Positions 24,335 to 32,179 of a stretch of DNA of 64,000 nucleotides are shown here, piece by piece (position 1 is the stretch's first letter; each line of letters opens with the position of its first letter). Origin of the DNA: an uncultured Dehalococcoidia bacterium. Lineage in GTDB: Bacteria; Chloroflexota; Dehalococcoidia; Lucifugimonadales; G958296245. The position numbers and the translations under genes were made by a program. The notes under the pieces were generated by a model, which saw only the letters and a list, made by a program, of their open reading frames with translations, was not told where the DNA came from and did not search any database. The DNA lies in assembly GCA_958296245.1 (NCBI GenBank), contig OY282458.1, positions 62,001 through 126,000 on the forward strand, given 5' to 3'.

Positions 24335-25608
24335 GCGGGATCGCCAACGTGGCCGCCCGCGAAGTCCTGGACTCGCGCGGGAACCCCACCGTGGAGGCCG
24401 AGGTGCTCCTTAGCGACGGCACGCGGGCGAGAGGCATCGCGCCCTCCGGCGCAAGCACCGGGGCGAACGAGGCCGTGGAGCTGCGGGACGGCGACCCTTC
24501 CCGATTCGGCGGGCGCGGCGTGCTCAGGGCCGTTGAGAACGTGCGCGACAGGATCGGCCCCGCATTGGCGGGGTTGTCGGTGCTGGACCAGGCCGCCGTC
24601 GACGGCGCCATGATCGATCTGGACGGCACGCCGGACAGATCCGGCCTGGGCGGCAACGCGATGGTCGCCGTGTCGATAGCAGCGGCGCGGGCGGCCTCGC
24701 GCAGCCGGCGAATGCCGCTCTACCGCTGCTTGGGCGACGGCCCGCCCACCCTGCCCATGCCGATGTTCAACGTGCTCAACGGCGGTAAGCACGCCGCCAG
24801 GTCCACGGACGTCCAGGAGTTCATGGTAGTCCCGAGCGGGCTGAGCTCGTTCAGGCATGCGCTCCGGGCCGGCGCGGAGATATATCACGCCTTGGGCAGC
24901 CTGCTGAAGGGCATGGGCCACGCCGGCACCGTAGGAGACGAGGGCGGCTTCGCGCCCAGCGGCATCTCGAACCGCGAGGCGCTGGAGATGGTCCTGCAGG
25001 CCATCGAAGACGCCGGTTACAGGCCCGGGGAGGACTGCTGGATAGCGGTCGACGTGGCCGCCTCGGAGCTGGTCGCCGAACCGGGCCGGTACGAGCTGCC
25101 GAGAGAGGGCAGCGCCTTCACCCCCGACGAACTGATCGAGACCTACGAGCGCTGGCGCCGCGACTTCCCCATCTCCAGCATCGAGGACGGGCTGGACGAA
25201 AGCGACTGGGCCGGCTGGGGCCGCATGACCGCACGGCTCGGAGAGAGCGTCCAGATAGTCGGCGACGATATATACGCGACGTCCCCCAACCTGATACGGA
25301 AGGGCATCCGCAACGGCTCCAGCAACGCCGTCTTGGTCAAGATGAACCAGATCGGAACAGTCACCGAGACCCTGGAGGCCATACGCCTCGCCAAGTCCGC
25401 CGGGTGGGGCGCCGTGATCAGCCACCGCTCCGGCGAGACCGAGGACACCACCGTGGCCGACCTCGCCGTCGGCGCCGCCGCCGGCCAGATCAAGGCGGGC
25501 GCACCCTCGCGCGGCGAGCGCACCGCCAAGTACAACCGCCTGCTGCGCATCGAAGAAGAGCTGGGCGGCGCCGGCCACGAAGCCTACGCCAAGCAGGGCG
25601 GGGCATAG
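24331..25608 (+). CDS. eno: Enolase (phosphopyruvate hydratase)
   Basis: 425 residues, normal length. 'LDSRGNPTVEAEV' opens the N-terminal domain. 'GASTG' is the flexible loop, 'VGDEGGFAPS' and 'SIEDGLDESDW' are in the barrel, 'LVKMNQIGTVTETLEA' carries the catalytic lysine and 'SHRSGETEDTT' the signature. It makes phosphoenolpyruvate from 2-phosphoglycerate in glycolysis. Coupled by ATGA to the upstream LOG-like gene. Confidence 0.98.
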   Translation: MSGIANVAAREVLDSRGNPTVEAEVLLSDGTRARGIAPSGASTGANEAVELRDGDPSRFGGRGVLRAVENVRDRIGPALAGLSVLDQAAVDGAMIDLDGTPDRSGLGGNAMVAVSIAAARAASRSRRMPLYRCLGDGPPTLPMPMFNVLNGGKHAARSTDVQEFMVVPSGLSSFRHALRAGAEIYHALGSLLKGMGHAGTVGDEGGFAPSGISNREALEMVLQAIEDAGYRPGEDCWIAVDVAASELVAEPGRYELPREGSAFTPDELIETYERWRRDFPISSIEDGLDESDWAGWGRMTARLGESVQIVGDDIYATSPNLIRKGIRNGSSNAVLVKMNQIGTVTETLEAIRLAKSAGWGAVISHRSGETEDTTVADLAVGAAAGQIKAGAPSRGERTAKYNRLLRIEEELGGAGHEAYAKQGGA

Positions 25609-25701
25609 CTCCATCAGGCGCTTGATTTTTGAGGTCTATGGAATCTGCCAATCTCTGACCCATCCAACGGCGAAGTGAACGGAACGGGCTGGCAGTTGCT
25701 A

Positions 25702-25730
25702 TTGACCGCCAAACTGGCTATGTGTACACT
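25702..25730 (+). promoter_or_regulatory. Promoter of the NYN-domain gene
   Basis: TTGACC (25702-25707), exactly 17 bp, then TACACT (25725-25730). It predicts a leader of about 105 nt that contains the hairpin at 25794-25823. Confidence 0.6.
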
Positions 25731-25793
25731 CGGAATGTGGATATTCCCTGGTGTCCGTCCTTGAGGCGCACTCCAGGTGAGCATATATCTGTA

Positions 25794-25823
25794 AAACGGG
25801 ATGCCTCTAGGGGCATCCCGTTT
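25794..25823 (+). promoter_or_regulatory. Perfect 12-bp hairpin in the leader of the NYN gene (attenuator or terminator)
   Basis: AAACGGGATGCC and its exact complement GGCATCCCGTTT are separated by a 6-nt loop, followed by only CCCTG rather than a T run. It ends 21 bp before the TTG start, so it can act as a leader attenuator, a protein-binding site, or a terminator of upstream transcription. Confidence 0.6.
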
Positions 25824-25843
25824 CCCTGCCTGGAGACAGGCCG

Positions 25844-26401
25844 TTGGCTAACCGCGTAGCGATCTTCATAGACGGCGCCTACCTCGACTACCTGCTCAAG
25901 GACGAGTTCGGTGGGGTTCGCATTGACTACAGCGCCCTGTCCCAGCATATGGCCGGTGATTCGGACATCCTGAGGACCTATTACTACCACTGCCCGCCGT
26001 ATCAGGGCAACCCGCCCACGCAGGATGAGAGTGAACGGTACTCGACCCAACGTAGATTCTTCAACACATTGGATAAGCTGCCTCGGTACTCGGTGCGGCT
26101 AGGCCGTTTGGCCCGTCGACTCGATCATCGGGGAAGGCCGAGGTACGAACAGAAACGTGTAGACATTCTCCTAGGTGTGGACATGGTGCAGCTTGCTGCT
26201 AAGCAGAATATCCAAGAGGCTATACTGCTAGCAGGCGACAGTGACTTCATTCCCGCCGTGGCCGCAGCGAAGTCAGAGGGTGTGGTAATCAAATTGTTCC
26301 ATGGGGAGCGACCCCACTCGGATCTGTGGCAGGAGACGGACGAAAGAACCCGGATCACTCAGGGCTTCATCGACTCTATCTTGCTACGTTCAGATTCGTA
26401 G
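25844..26401 (+). CDS. NYN-domain (LabA/DUF88-like) putative ribonuclease
   Basis: 185 residues from TTG with GGAGAC upstream. 'RVAIFIDGAYLDYL' has the first acidic residue (D10); 'KRVDILLGVDMVQLA' gives D107 and D113; 'AILLAGDSDFIPAV' gives D132 and D134. These are the conserved acidic residues of PIN-like NYN domains, which act as metal-dependent ribonucleases. Codon use is less GC-rich than in neighbours. It has its own promoter and a strong leader hairpin. RNA target unknown. Confidence 0.85.
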   Translation: MANRVAIFIDGAYLDYLLKDEFGGVRIDYSALSQHMAGDSDILRTYYYHCPPYQGNPPTQDESERYSTQRRFFNTLDKLPRYSVRLGRLARRLDHRGRPRYEQKRVDILLGVDMVQLAAKQNIQEAILLAGDSDFIPAVAAAKSEGVVIKLFHGERPHSDLWQETDERTRITQGFIDSILLRSDS

Positions 26402-26703
26402 ACGCAAAGACCAGTCCGGCGGTCTGGTCCCTCTAGTGGCTACTGTGTATGTCGGCGCCCGCCTCGGCGCGCCTGCTGTATAATCGCATCGGCCATACAT
26501 CCCTCTTGCGCAGGGGAGACATTAGCAGCCTGAGGGAAAATACGGGGGTGTGCGGAGGGGCGCAGCCCCTTTGCCGGGAGCCTGAGAGCCGCCCTGAGCC
26601 TGCTGCCGAAGGGCTGCCCTCAGATATAATCTATTCCCTTCCTGGACCAGGAAGGGAGGCTGCAAGGGAGCCGGAAGCGTTTCCCACCGCCTGCTGTTGG
26701 GCC
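26402..26703. other. 302-bp gap with TATAAT and an R2 repeat
   Basis: No separate gene. A TATAAT at 26479-26484 probably starts the E1-alpha operon. A full-length R2 repeat follows and fills most of the leader. An in-frame extension of E1-alpha through this repeat is rejected. Confidence 0.6.
26539..26667 (+). repeat. R2 dispersed repeat, full-length copy in the E1-alpha leader
   Basis: Order: ATACGGGGGTGTGCGGAGGGG, CGCAGCCCCTTTGCCGGGAG, CCTGAGAGCCGCCCTGAGCC, TGCCGAAGGG, CCCTCAGATATAATCTATTC, CCTTCCTGGACCAGGAAGGG, AGGCTGCAAGG. Its reverse complement is found at 49920-50048 with the same block order. Confidence 0.88.
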
Positions 26704-27711
26704 ATGAATGAGAGCCAACCACATATAGCCCCCAAGGGTCTCAGCAGCGAGAAGCTTCTGGACGTCTACCGTCGCATGGTGCTTTGCCGCACCTGCGACG
26801 AGAGGGTGTGGCTGCTCAACCGGCAGGGCAAGGCGGCCATCGTGGCCTCCTCCCAGGGGCACGAGGCGGCCCAGATCGGCAGCGTCGAGGCGATGCGGAA
26901 GGGCCGCGACCAGTTCTATACATACTACCGCGACCTGGGGGTGCTCTTCGCCCTCGGCATGACCCCCATGGACGTCATGCTGGGATTCACCGCCAGGGCC
27001 GGCGAGCCCCTGAGCGGAGCGCGGCAGTTCCCGGCCCACGGCGCCAGCCCGGAGTTGGGGATATTCAACCTGTCCAACGTCGTCGCCACCCAGATCCCCC
27101 AGGCGGTAGGCGCAGCCCTCGCGTTCAAGATGAGGGGCGAGGACGCGGTCGTCATCGTCTACTTCGGCGACGGCGCCTCCAGCGTTGGCGACTGCCACGA
27201 GGGGATGAACTTCGCCGCTATCCACAGGCTCCCGGTGATCTTCTTTTGCGAGAACAACAAGTACGCCATCTCCGTGCCGCTCGCCAAGCAGATGGCGGTG
27301 GACAGCGTCGCCGGCAGGGCCGAGGGCTACGGTATGCCCGGCATCGCCATCGACGGCTCGGACGTCGCGGCCGTCTACGAGGCCGCCTCGGAGGCCGCCG
27401 CCCGCGCGCGCCGTGGAGACGGCCCCACCGTGGTCGAGGCCATGGTTGAGCGATACCTTCCACACACCAGCGACGACGACGACTCCCGCTACAGGCCCGG
27501 GCCGGAGCTGGAGGAGGCGCGGAAACGCGACCCGCTCCCGCTGCTGAGGCAGAAGCTGATGGACTTGGGCGGCCTGACCGACGAGATGGACCGGAGCATC
27601 CGCGCCGACGCCGCGCGCCAGGTCGACGAAGCCACCGACTACGTGGAGTCCGCCCCGTACCCCGAGGCCGACGGCTTCCACGACCACGTATACGCGGAGG
27701 GACCGACATAG
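26704..27711 (+). CDS. Pyruvate/branched-chain 2-oxoacid dehydrogenase E1 component, alpha subunit
   Basis: 335 residues. Thiamine-diphosphate motif from 'YFGDGASSVGDCHEGMNFAA' (residues 153-172) to 'CENNKYAIS' (N185-N186). 'SSQGHEAAQIG' and 'YYRDLG' are typical E1-alpha blocks. With E1-beta and E2 it forms the complex that decarboxylates a 2-oxo acid to acyl-CoA. Motifs 'HTSDDDDSRYR' and the closing region fit the 2-oxoisovalerate/pyruvate-type alpha subunit, but substrate choice is not decided by sequence alone. ATG 26704 lies after the R2 repeat; longer frames read the repeat. Stop abuts E1-beta. Confidence 0.93.
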   Translation: MNESQPHIAPKGLSSEKLLDVYRRMVLCRTCDERVWLLNRQGKAAIVASSQGHEAAQIGSVEAMRKGRDQFYTYYRDLGVLFALGMTPMDVMLGFTARAGEPLSGARQFPAHGASPELGIFNLSNVVATQIPQAVGAALAFKMRGEDAVVIVYFGDGASSVGDCHEGMNFAAIHRLPVIFFCENNKYAISVPLAKQMAVDSVAGRAEGYGMPGIAIDGSDVAAVYEAASEAAARARRGDGPTVVEAMVERYLPHTSDDDDSRYRPGPELEEARKRDPLPLLRQKLMDLGGLTDEMDRSIRADAARQVDEATDYVESAPYPEADGFHDHVYAEGPT

Positions 27712-27746
27712 CGCTCAAGACGGTACTCGAGGCGGTACGCGACGCG

Positions 27747-28691
27747 ATGCGCGAGGAGATAGCCCGCGACTCGCGGGTCTTCGTCATGGGCGAGGACATC
27801 GGCGCCAGGGGCGGCGTATTCCTCGCGACCGACGGCTTCGAGGCCGAGTTCGGAGAGGACAGGGTCATAGATACGCCGCTGGCCGAGTCGTCCATCGTCG
27901 GCATCGCGTTGGGCGCGGCCATGAACGGCATGAGGCCCATCGCCGAGATCCAGTTCGCCGACTTCATATTCCCCACCTTCAACCAGCTCCTCGGGGAGGC
28001 CGCCAGGGCGCGGTACGGGACCGAAGGCTCGGTCTCCGTCCCCATGGTGGTGCGCTCTCCTTACGGCGGCGGCGTACGCGGCGGCCTGTACCACTCCCAG
28101 AGCCCCGAGGCCTACTTCGCGCACACCCCCGGCCTGAAGGTCGTGACGCCGGCCACCCCATACGACGCCAAGGGGCTGCTCAAGAGCGCCATCCGCGACC
28201 GCGACCCGGTCGTATTCCTGGAGCACAAGCGCACCTACCGGCTCGTGCGCGGCGAGGTGCCGGAAGCGGAGTACACACTCCCCATCGGAAAGGCGGACGT
28301 AAAGCTGGAAGGCCGGGACCTCAGCGTAATAACCTACGGGCTGGTGCTGCACCATTGCATAGAGGCCGCCAGGGAACTGGCATCCGAGGGTATCCACGCC
28401 GAGGTCGTCGACCTCAGGTCGCTGCGACCGCTTGACGCCGCGGCCATCCTGGATTCGGCCAAGAAGACCGGCAAAGCCCTCATCGTGCACGAGGACACCC
28501 GGTTGGGCGGGATCGGCGGCGAGGTGGCGGCGATAATCGCCGAGGAGGCGTTCGACTACTTGGACGCGCCCATCATGCGGCTGACGGGCCCCGAGGTGCC
28601 GGCGATGCCATTCAGCCCCACTCTGGAAGCGGAGTTCATGCTGGACACCGCCAGGATCGCGGACGCCATGCGCCGCCTTGCGCGGTACTGA
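27747..28691 (+). CDS. 2-oxoacid dehydrogenase E1 component, beta subunit
   Basis: 314 residues from ATG 27747. 'FVMGEDIGARGGVF', 'RVIDTPLAESSIVGIALGAA', 'ADFIFPTFNQL', 'RSPYGGGVRGGLYHSQSPEAYFAHTPGLKVV' and 'HEDTRLGGIGGEVAA' are the classic beta-subunit blocks. The frame upstream of the ATG reads ALKTVLEAVRDA, which is the conserved N terminus of the family, and begins at an ATA (27708) that overlaps the TAG of E1-alpha. So translation may start 39 bp earlier at a non-standard codon. It pairs with E1-alpha in a tetramer. Confidence 0.93.
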   Translation: MREEIARDSRVFVMGEDIGARGGVFLATDGFEAEFGEDRVIDTPLAESSIVGIALGAAMNGMRPIAEIQFADFIFPTFNQLLGEAARARYGTEGSVSVPMVVRSPYGGGVRGGLYHSQSPEAYFAHTPGLKVVTPATPYDAKGLLKSAIRDRDPVVFLEHKRTYRLVRGEVPEAEYTLPIGKADVKLEGRDLSVITYGLVLHHCIEAARELASEGIHAEVVDLRSLRPLDAAAILDSAKKTGKALIVHEDTRLGGIGGEVAAIIAEEAFDYLDAPIMRLTGPEVPAMPFSPTLEAEFMLDTARIADAMRRLARY

Positions 28692-28693
28692 CC

Positions 28694-29932
28694 ATGAAGG
28701 TAGAGCTCCCCCACGTAGGAGAGTCCGTTACGGAAGCCATCATCGACCGGTGGCTGAAGAAGGTCGGCGACCGGGTGGAAAAGTACGACCCGCTGGCAGA
28801 GGTCGTTACCGATAAGGTGAACATGGAGATGCCGTCCCCGGCGTCGGGCGTCCTCACCCGAATACTGATAGAGGCCGGGCGGACCGTGCCGATGGGCACA
28901 GTCGTCGCCGAGATCGCGGCGGACGGTGAGCACGACCAAGCACCCGAGCCCGAAGCCCAAGCCGCCGCCCCGCTCGACACGACCGGCACCCTGCTCAAGG
29001 ACGTCGCCCCCGTGGGTCCCACGGGATCCGGCGGGCCCGCGGCCGCCCCCGAGACGGCTCGGAAGCCGTCGGGGGCCAGGTACTCCCCCGCCGTCCGCCG
29101 CCTGGCAGCCGAGCACGGCGTCGAACTCGATCAGGTCGCCGGCACCGGGATGGCCGGCCGCGTCACCCGGAAGGACGTGCAGGACTTCATCGCGGCGCGC
29201 GGCTCTACGGCAGAAGCAGTCGAAGAGGCCCACCCGCCGGACGAGGAGCGCATCGCCCTTACGCCCATACGGCGAATGATCGCGGACAACATGGTCAGGA
29301 GCGCATCGGAGATCCCGGAGGCGTGGAGCGCCGTAGAGGCCGACGTTACCGGTCTCGTGCGCCTCAGAGAAGCAATCAAAGACAGCTTCAGAGAGCGCGA
29401 GGGCGTGGGTATGACGTACTTGCCGTTCATGCTGAAGGCCGTCGCCGAGTCGCTGAGGGCCAACCGGCTCGTCAATTCGACCTGGAGCGGCGACGCCATC
29501 ATCCTGAAGCGGCGGGTTAACCTTGGCGTCGCCACCGCAACCACTGACGGGCTGCTGGTGCCGGTGGTCCACGACGCCGACAAGATGACGGTCGCCGATC
29601 TCGCCAGGTCCCTGGACGACCTGGCCGGAAGAGCCAGACGGGGGAAGCTCACGGTCCAAGACGTAGAGGGAGGCACGTTCACCGTCAACAACACCGGAGC
29701 GCTGGGATCGGTCATAGGCAAGGCCATCATCTTCCCGAAGCAGGCGGCCATACTGAACACCGAAGCCATCGTCAAGCGGCCGGTGGTCGTCGCCGACGCA
29801 ATCGCCATCCGCTCCGTCATGAACCTCAGCCTCACCTTCGACCACCGCATCCTCGACGGCGCAGAGGCCGGCGCATTCCTGGCGGACGTCAAGCGCCGTC
29901 TGGAGGCCATCGGCCCGGATACCGGCGTGTGA
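28694..29932 (+). CDS. Dihydrolipoamide acyltransferase (E2) of the 2-oxoacid dehydrogenase complex
   Basis: 412 residues. N-terminal lipoyl domain with lysine K41 in 'TDKVNME', Pro/Ala linker, peripheral-subunit-binding domain 'YSPAVRRLAAEHGV...GRVTRKDV' (about 129-165), second linker, and a catalytic domain ending in 'DHRILDG' (H384, D388). One lipoyl domain only. It takes the acyl group from E1 and passes it to CoA. It starts 2 bp after E1-beta and its TGA overlaps the GTG of lipB. E3 (lpd) is not in the window. Confidence 0.95.
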   Translation: MKVELPHVGESVTEAIIDRWLKKVGDRVEKYDPLAEVVTDKVNMEMPSPASGVLTRILIEAGRTVPMGTVVAEIAADGEHDQAPEPEAQAAAPLDTTGTLLKDVAPVGPTGSGGPAAAPETARKPSGARYSPAVRRLAAEHGVELDQVAGTGMAGRVTRKDVQDFIAARGSTAEAVEEAHPPDEERIALTPIRRMIADNMVRSASEIPEAWSAVEADVTGLVRLREAIKDSFREREGVGMTYLPFMLKAVAESLRANRLVNSTWSGDAIILKRRVNLGVATATTDGLLVPVVHDADKMTVADLARSLDDLAGRARRGKLTVQDVEGGTFTVNNTGALGSVIGKAIIFPKQAAILNTEAIVKRPVVVADAIAIRSVMNLSLTFDHRILDGAEAGAFLADVKRRLEAIGPDTGV

Positions 29933-30666
29933 TCGGGACAGCCAGAAATCGCCCGGGGGGAAGCTCCATACCTCGCCGCCCCGACGTGCGTTCCGGATTC
30001 GCGCATCTGCTGCGGCTCGGACTGACCGACTACCCGGATGCGCTCGCTCTCCAACAGCGGCTGCACGCGCGCGTCGCGGACGGCGCCCTGGAGGGCGTGC
30101 TGATGCTCTTGGAACACCCCCACGTATACACGCTGGGGCGCAGGGGCCCCGACGAGCATATTCTGGCGCCGCCCGCGGAGCTCGACCGCCTTTCGGCGCA
30201 GGTCTACAGGACCAACCGCGGCGGCGAGGCTACCTACCACGGCCCCGGCCAGCTCGTCGGCTACCCCATCCTGAACCTGCGGTCCTGGGGAAGCGGCCCG
30301 CTGGAGTACGTCCGCACCCTGGAGCGGACGATCTCCGCCACGCTGGCGGACTTCGGGATCGCCGCCGAGAGCGAGGGCCGCCCGACAGGCGTCTGGACGG
30401 ACGGGGCCAAGATCGCCGCCATCGGCGTGCGCGTCAGCAGAGGCGTCACCACCCACGGCTTCGCCCTAAACGTGTCGCCTGACCTGAGCTACTTCGATCA
30501 CGTCATCCCGTGCGGCATCGAGGGGTGCAGGGTAACGTCGATGGCCGCCGAGGGCGCGGCGGCGGACGTCGACGCCGTGGCGTCCAGGCTGGCCGGCCGG
30601 TTCCGGCAATCCTTCGGAATCAGCCTAGCCCCCGCCCGCCTCGATCATCTCTCCGAAACGCTCTGA
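29929..30666 (+). CDS. lipB: Octanoyl-[acyl-carrier protein]:protein N-octanoyltransferase LipB
   Basis: 245 residues from GTG 29929, or 226 from GTG 29986, which matches usual family starts better. 'LLLEHPHVYTLGRRG', 'RGGEATYHGPGQLVGYPIL', the lysine in 'TDGAKIAAIGVRVSRGVTTHG' and the cysteine in 'FDHVIPCGIEG' are the conserved active-site blocks. LipB attaches octanoate to the lipoyl lysine of E2, so its place right behind E2 makes functional sense. lipA is not in the window. GTG/TGA overlap shows translational coupling with E2. Confidence 0.95.
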   Translation: MIGTARNRPGGSSIPRRPDVRSGFAHLLRLGLTDYPDALALQQRLHARVADGALEGVLMLLEHPHVYTLGRRGPDEHILAPPAELDRLSAQVYRTNRGGEATYHGPGQLVGYPILNLRSWGSGPLEYVRTLERTISATLADFGIAAESEGRPTGVWTDGAKIAAIGVRVSRGVTTHGFALNVSPDLSYFDHVIPCGIEGCRVTSMAAEGAAADVDAVASRLAGRFRQSFGISLAPARLDHLSETL

Positions 30667-30671
30667 GCGCT

Positions 30672-31418
30672 CTAAGAGCCGGCCCTTCTAAGTAACTGGT
30701 CTATCAGCCTGCGGAAGATCATCTCCGAGCGCGCGCCGGACAGCTTGGAGCCGTTGATCATGAAGAACGGCGTACCCTTTGCCCCCGCGTCTACAGCGGC
30801 CTGAATGTGCTCCTGCACCAGCGAACGCTTGGAGCCGGACTCCAGACATTCACCGAACAGGTCGGTGTCGAGCTCCAACGCCTCCGCGTGCGCGAGCAGG
30901 CTGGGCGGGCCTATGGCGGACTGGTCCGCGTGCAGCGTGTTGTGGTACTCCCAGAACTTACCCTGGTCAGCGGCGCACTCCGCCGCTTCTGCCGCCTTGG
31001 GCGCCTGGGGGTGTATCGAGGCCAACGGGAAATGCAGTACGACAAAACGGAGCCTGTCCCCGTAGTGCTCCCGGAGCTTGCCGGCGGTCATGGCGTTGTG
31101 ACGCGCGCAGAAAAGGCATTGATAGTCGGTGAACTCGACGAGTGTAACCGGAGCGTCGGCAGGGCCCAGCGCGGGACGCCCTTCGAGCGGCAGGCGCGCC
31201 ATGGCCCGCTCCTCCAAGGAAGGAGCGTCCGAGTCCGTGGTAGGGACAGGGACGGGCGTTGCCGTAGGTAGTGACCCGCCCACGGTTGCGCCTGTCTCCG
31301 AGCCGGCCCCGGACGCCTGCTCCTCGTCTGGTGCGGTGTCGGCAGACCGTCCTGCGCACGCCGCCAGGAAGGTAACGACAATCATCAAACATATGCCGAC
31401 TGAGACTTGCTTCAACAT
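30672..31418 (-). CDS. DsbA-like thioredoxin-fold lipoprotein
   Basis: 248 residues. Signal peptide with lipobox 'FLAAC' (lipidated C21), then a Thr/Pro/Ser-rich linker to about residue 70, then a DsbA_2-type domain with redox motif C101-L-F-C104 and the cis-proline loop 'GTPFFMING'. It would sit outside the cytoplasmic membrane and form or isomerise disulfides. Convergent with lipB, 5 bp apart. No VKOR or DsbB partner is nearby. Confidence 0.9.
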   Translation of the reverse strand: MLKQVSVGICLMIVVTFLAACAGRSADTAPDEEQASGAGSETGATVGGSLPTATPVPVPTTDSDAPSLEERAMARLPLEGRPALGPADAPVTLVEFTDYQCLFCARHNAMTAGKLREHYGDRLRFVVLHFPLASIHPQAPKAAEAAECAADQGKFWEYHNTLHADQSAIGPPSLLAHAEALELDTDLFGECLESGSKRSLVQEHIQAAVDAGAKGTPFFMINGSKLSGARSEMIFRRLIDQLLRRAGS

Positions 31419-31497
31419 AGCATCCTAAACCATCCAACTGAGAGGAGCGGCGGTAGAAACGGCTCAGTTCATACGCGGCCCCGCCGCAGGCAGGCCG

Positions 31498-31734
31498 TCA
31501 TCCACACGGCGCCTCCTTCAGAGTGTAGCAATAGACCGGCTCCTCCGACAACACCCCTCCCCGGCAGTCTCCCAGAGTAGGCGGGGCATTCGCCGCGTGT
31601 GGCGTGGGCAACAACTCTGGAGTCGGTGTGGGTGTCGGGTCGTCCGCGTGAGCGGGCGGAGCCGAATAAACAACGGTCAGGCCGGCTCCTCTACTTGGCA
31701 CGGCATAAGTCTGTCCTACTAAGCAAAGCCTCAT
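31498..31734 (-). pseudogene. Fragment of a Thr/Pro-repeat secreted protein (or unrecognised small ORF)
   Basis: A 78-codon frame whose first part overlaps the PIN gene. The middle reads 'APPAHADDPTPTPTPELLPTP' style linker and the end has 'LGDCRGGVLSEEPVYCYTLKEAPC'. It looks like a secreted-protein segment with two Cys pairs, cut off at both ends. Start and function are not supported, hence the pseudogene/fragment label. Confidence 0.3.
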
Positions 31735-32158
31735 GAGCAGGTGAGATGTCTTTGCTCTTGCGCGTTGAATAAACCTTGCCCCGCGGATTGCTGATCAACT
31801 GCGGGTCCTTGAAGTCTTCCTGTAGTTCTCCATCGTTGGAATACAGGAGCCGTGCGCCGCTGACCTGGGCCAATGCTACAACATGCTCATCGTCTGATCT
31901 GCATGCTCCCCGGCTCTGCAAGTTCTCTGTTGCCCCGCTGACCTTTTCTTCATCCACTACTCTCAACCTCTCTGCAAGCATTGCTTCCCGCGCCCATTCC
32001 GAGAACCTGCCTACTCCAGAGAGTTCCTTACTCAGCCTGCCGCCGACGACCAGCCGGCCCTTTCCTGTGTTGATCCAGTCAAAGAACCTCTTCCCTGCCG
32101 GCGGTCTGTTGAGACCGAACACCTCGCCGGAGACGTTCGCGTCAACGATTGCGCACAT
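31691..32158 (-). CDS. PIN-domain nuclease-like partner of an AAA ATPase
   Basis: 155 residues. The PIN acidic residues stand in order: D6 ('CAIVDAN'), E45 ('LSKEL'), D89/D90 ('SDDEHVVALA') and D109 ('LLYSNDGEL'). PIN domains are metal-dependent ribonucleases used in toxin-antitoxin and defence systems. It begins 21 bp after the stop of the ATPase gene, in the same direction, and both are lower in GC than the surroundings. A two-gene defence or toxin cassette is likely (inference). No small antitoxin gene of a VapB type is visible. Confidence 0.8.
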   Translation of the reverse strand: MCAIVDANVSGEVFGLNRPPAGKRFFDWINTGKGRLVVGGRLSKELSGVGRFSEWAREAMLAERLRVVDEEKVSGATENLQSRGACRSDDEHVVALAQVSGARLLYSNDGELQEDFKDPQLISNPRGKVYSTRKSKDISPAHEALLSRTDLCRAK

Positions 32159-32179
32159 TCTGTCTATAGTTGCCGGTTC

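Noticed and set aside
26449-26703. N-terminal extension of E1-alpha
   Set aside because: The 85 extra codons are a full R2 repeat and would be unlike any E1-alpha protein.
31498-31734. Secreted small protein gene
   Set aside because: Its start lies inside the PIN gene and it has no signal peptide or ribosome site; kept only as a low-confidence fragment.
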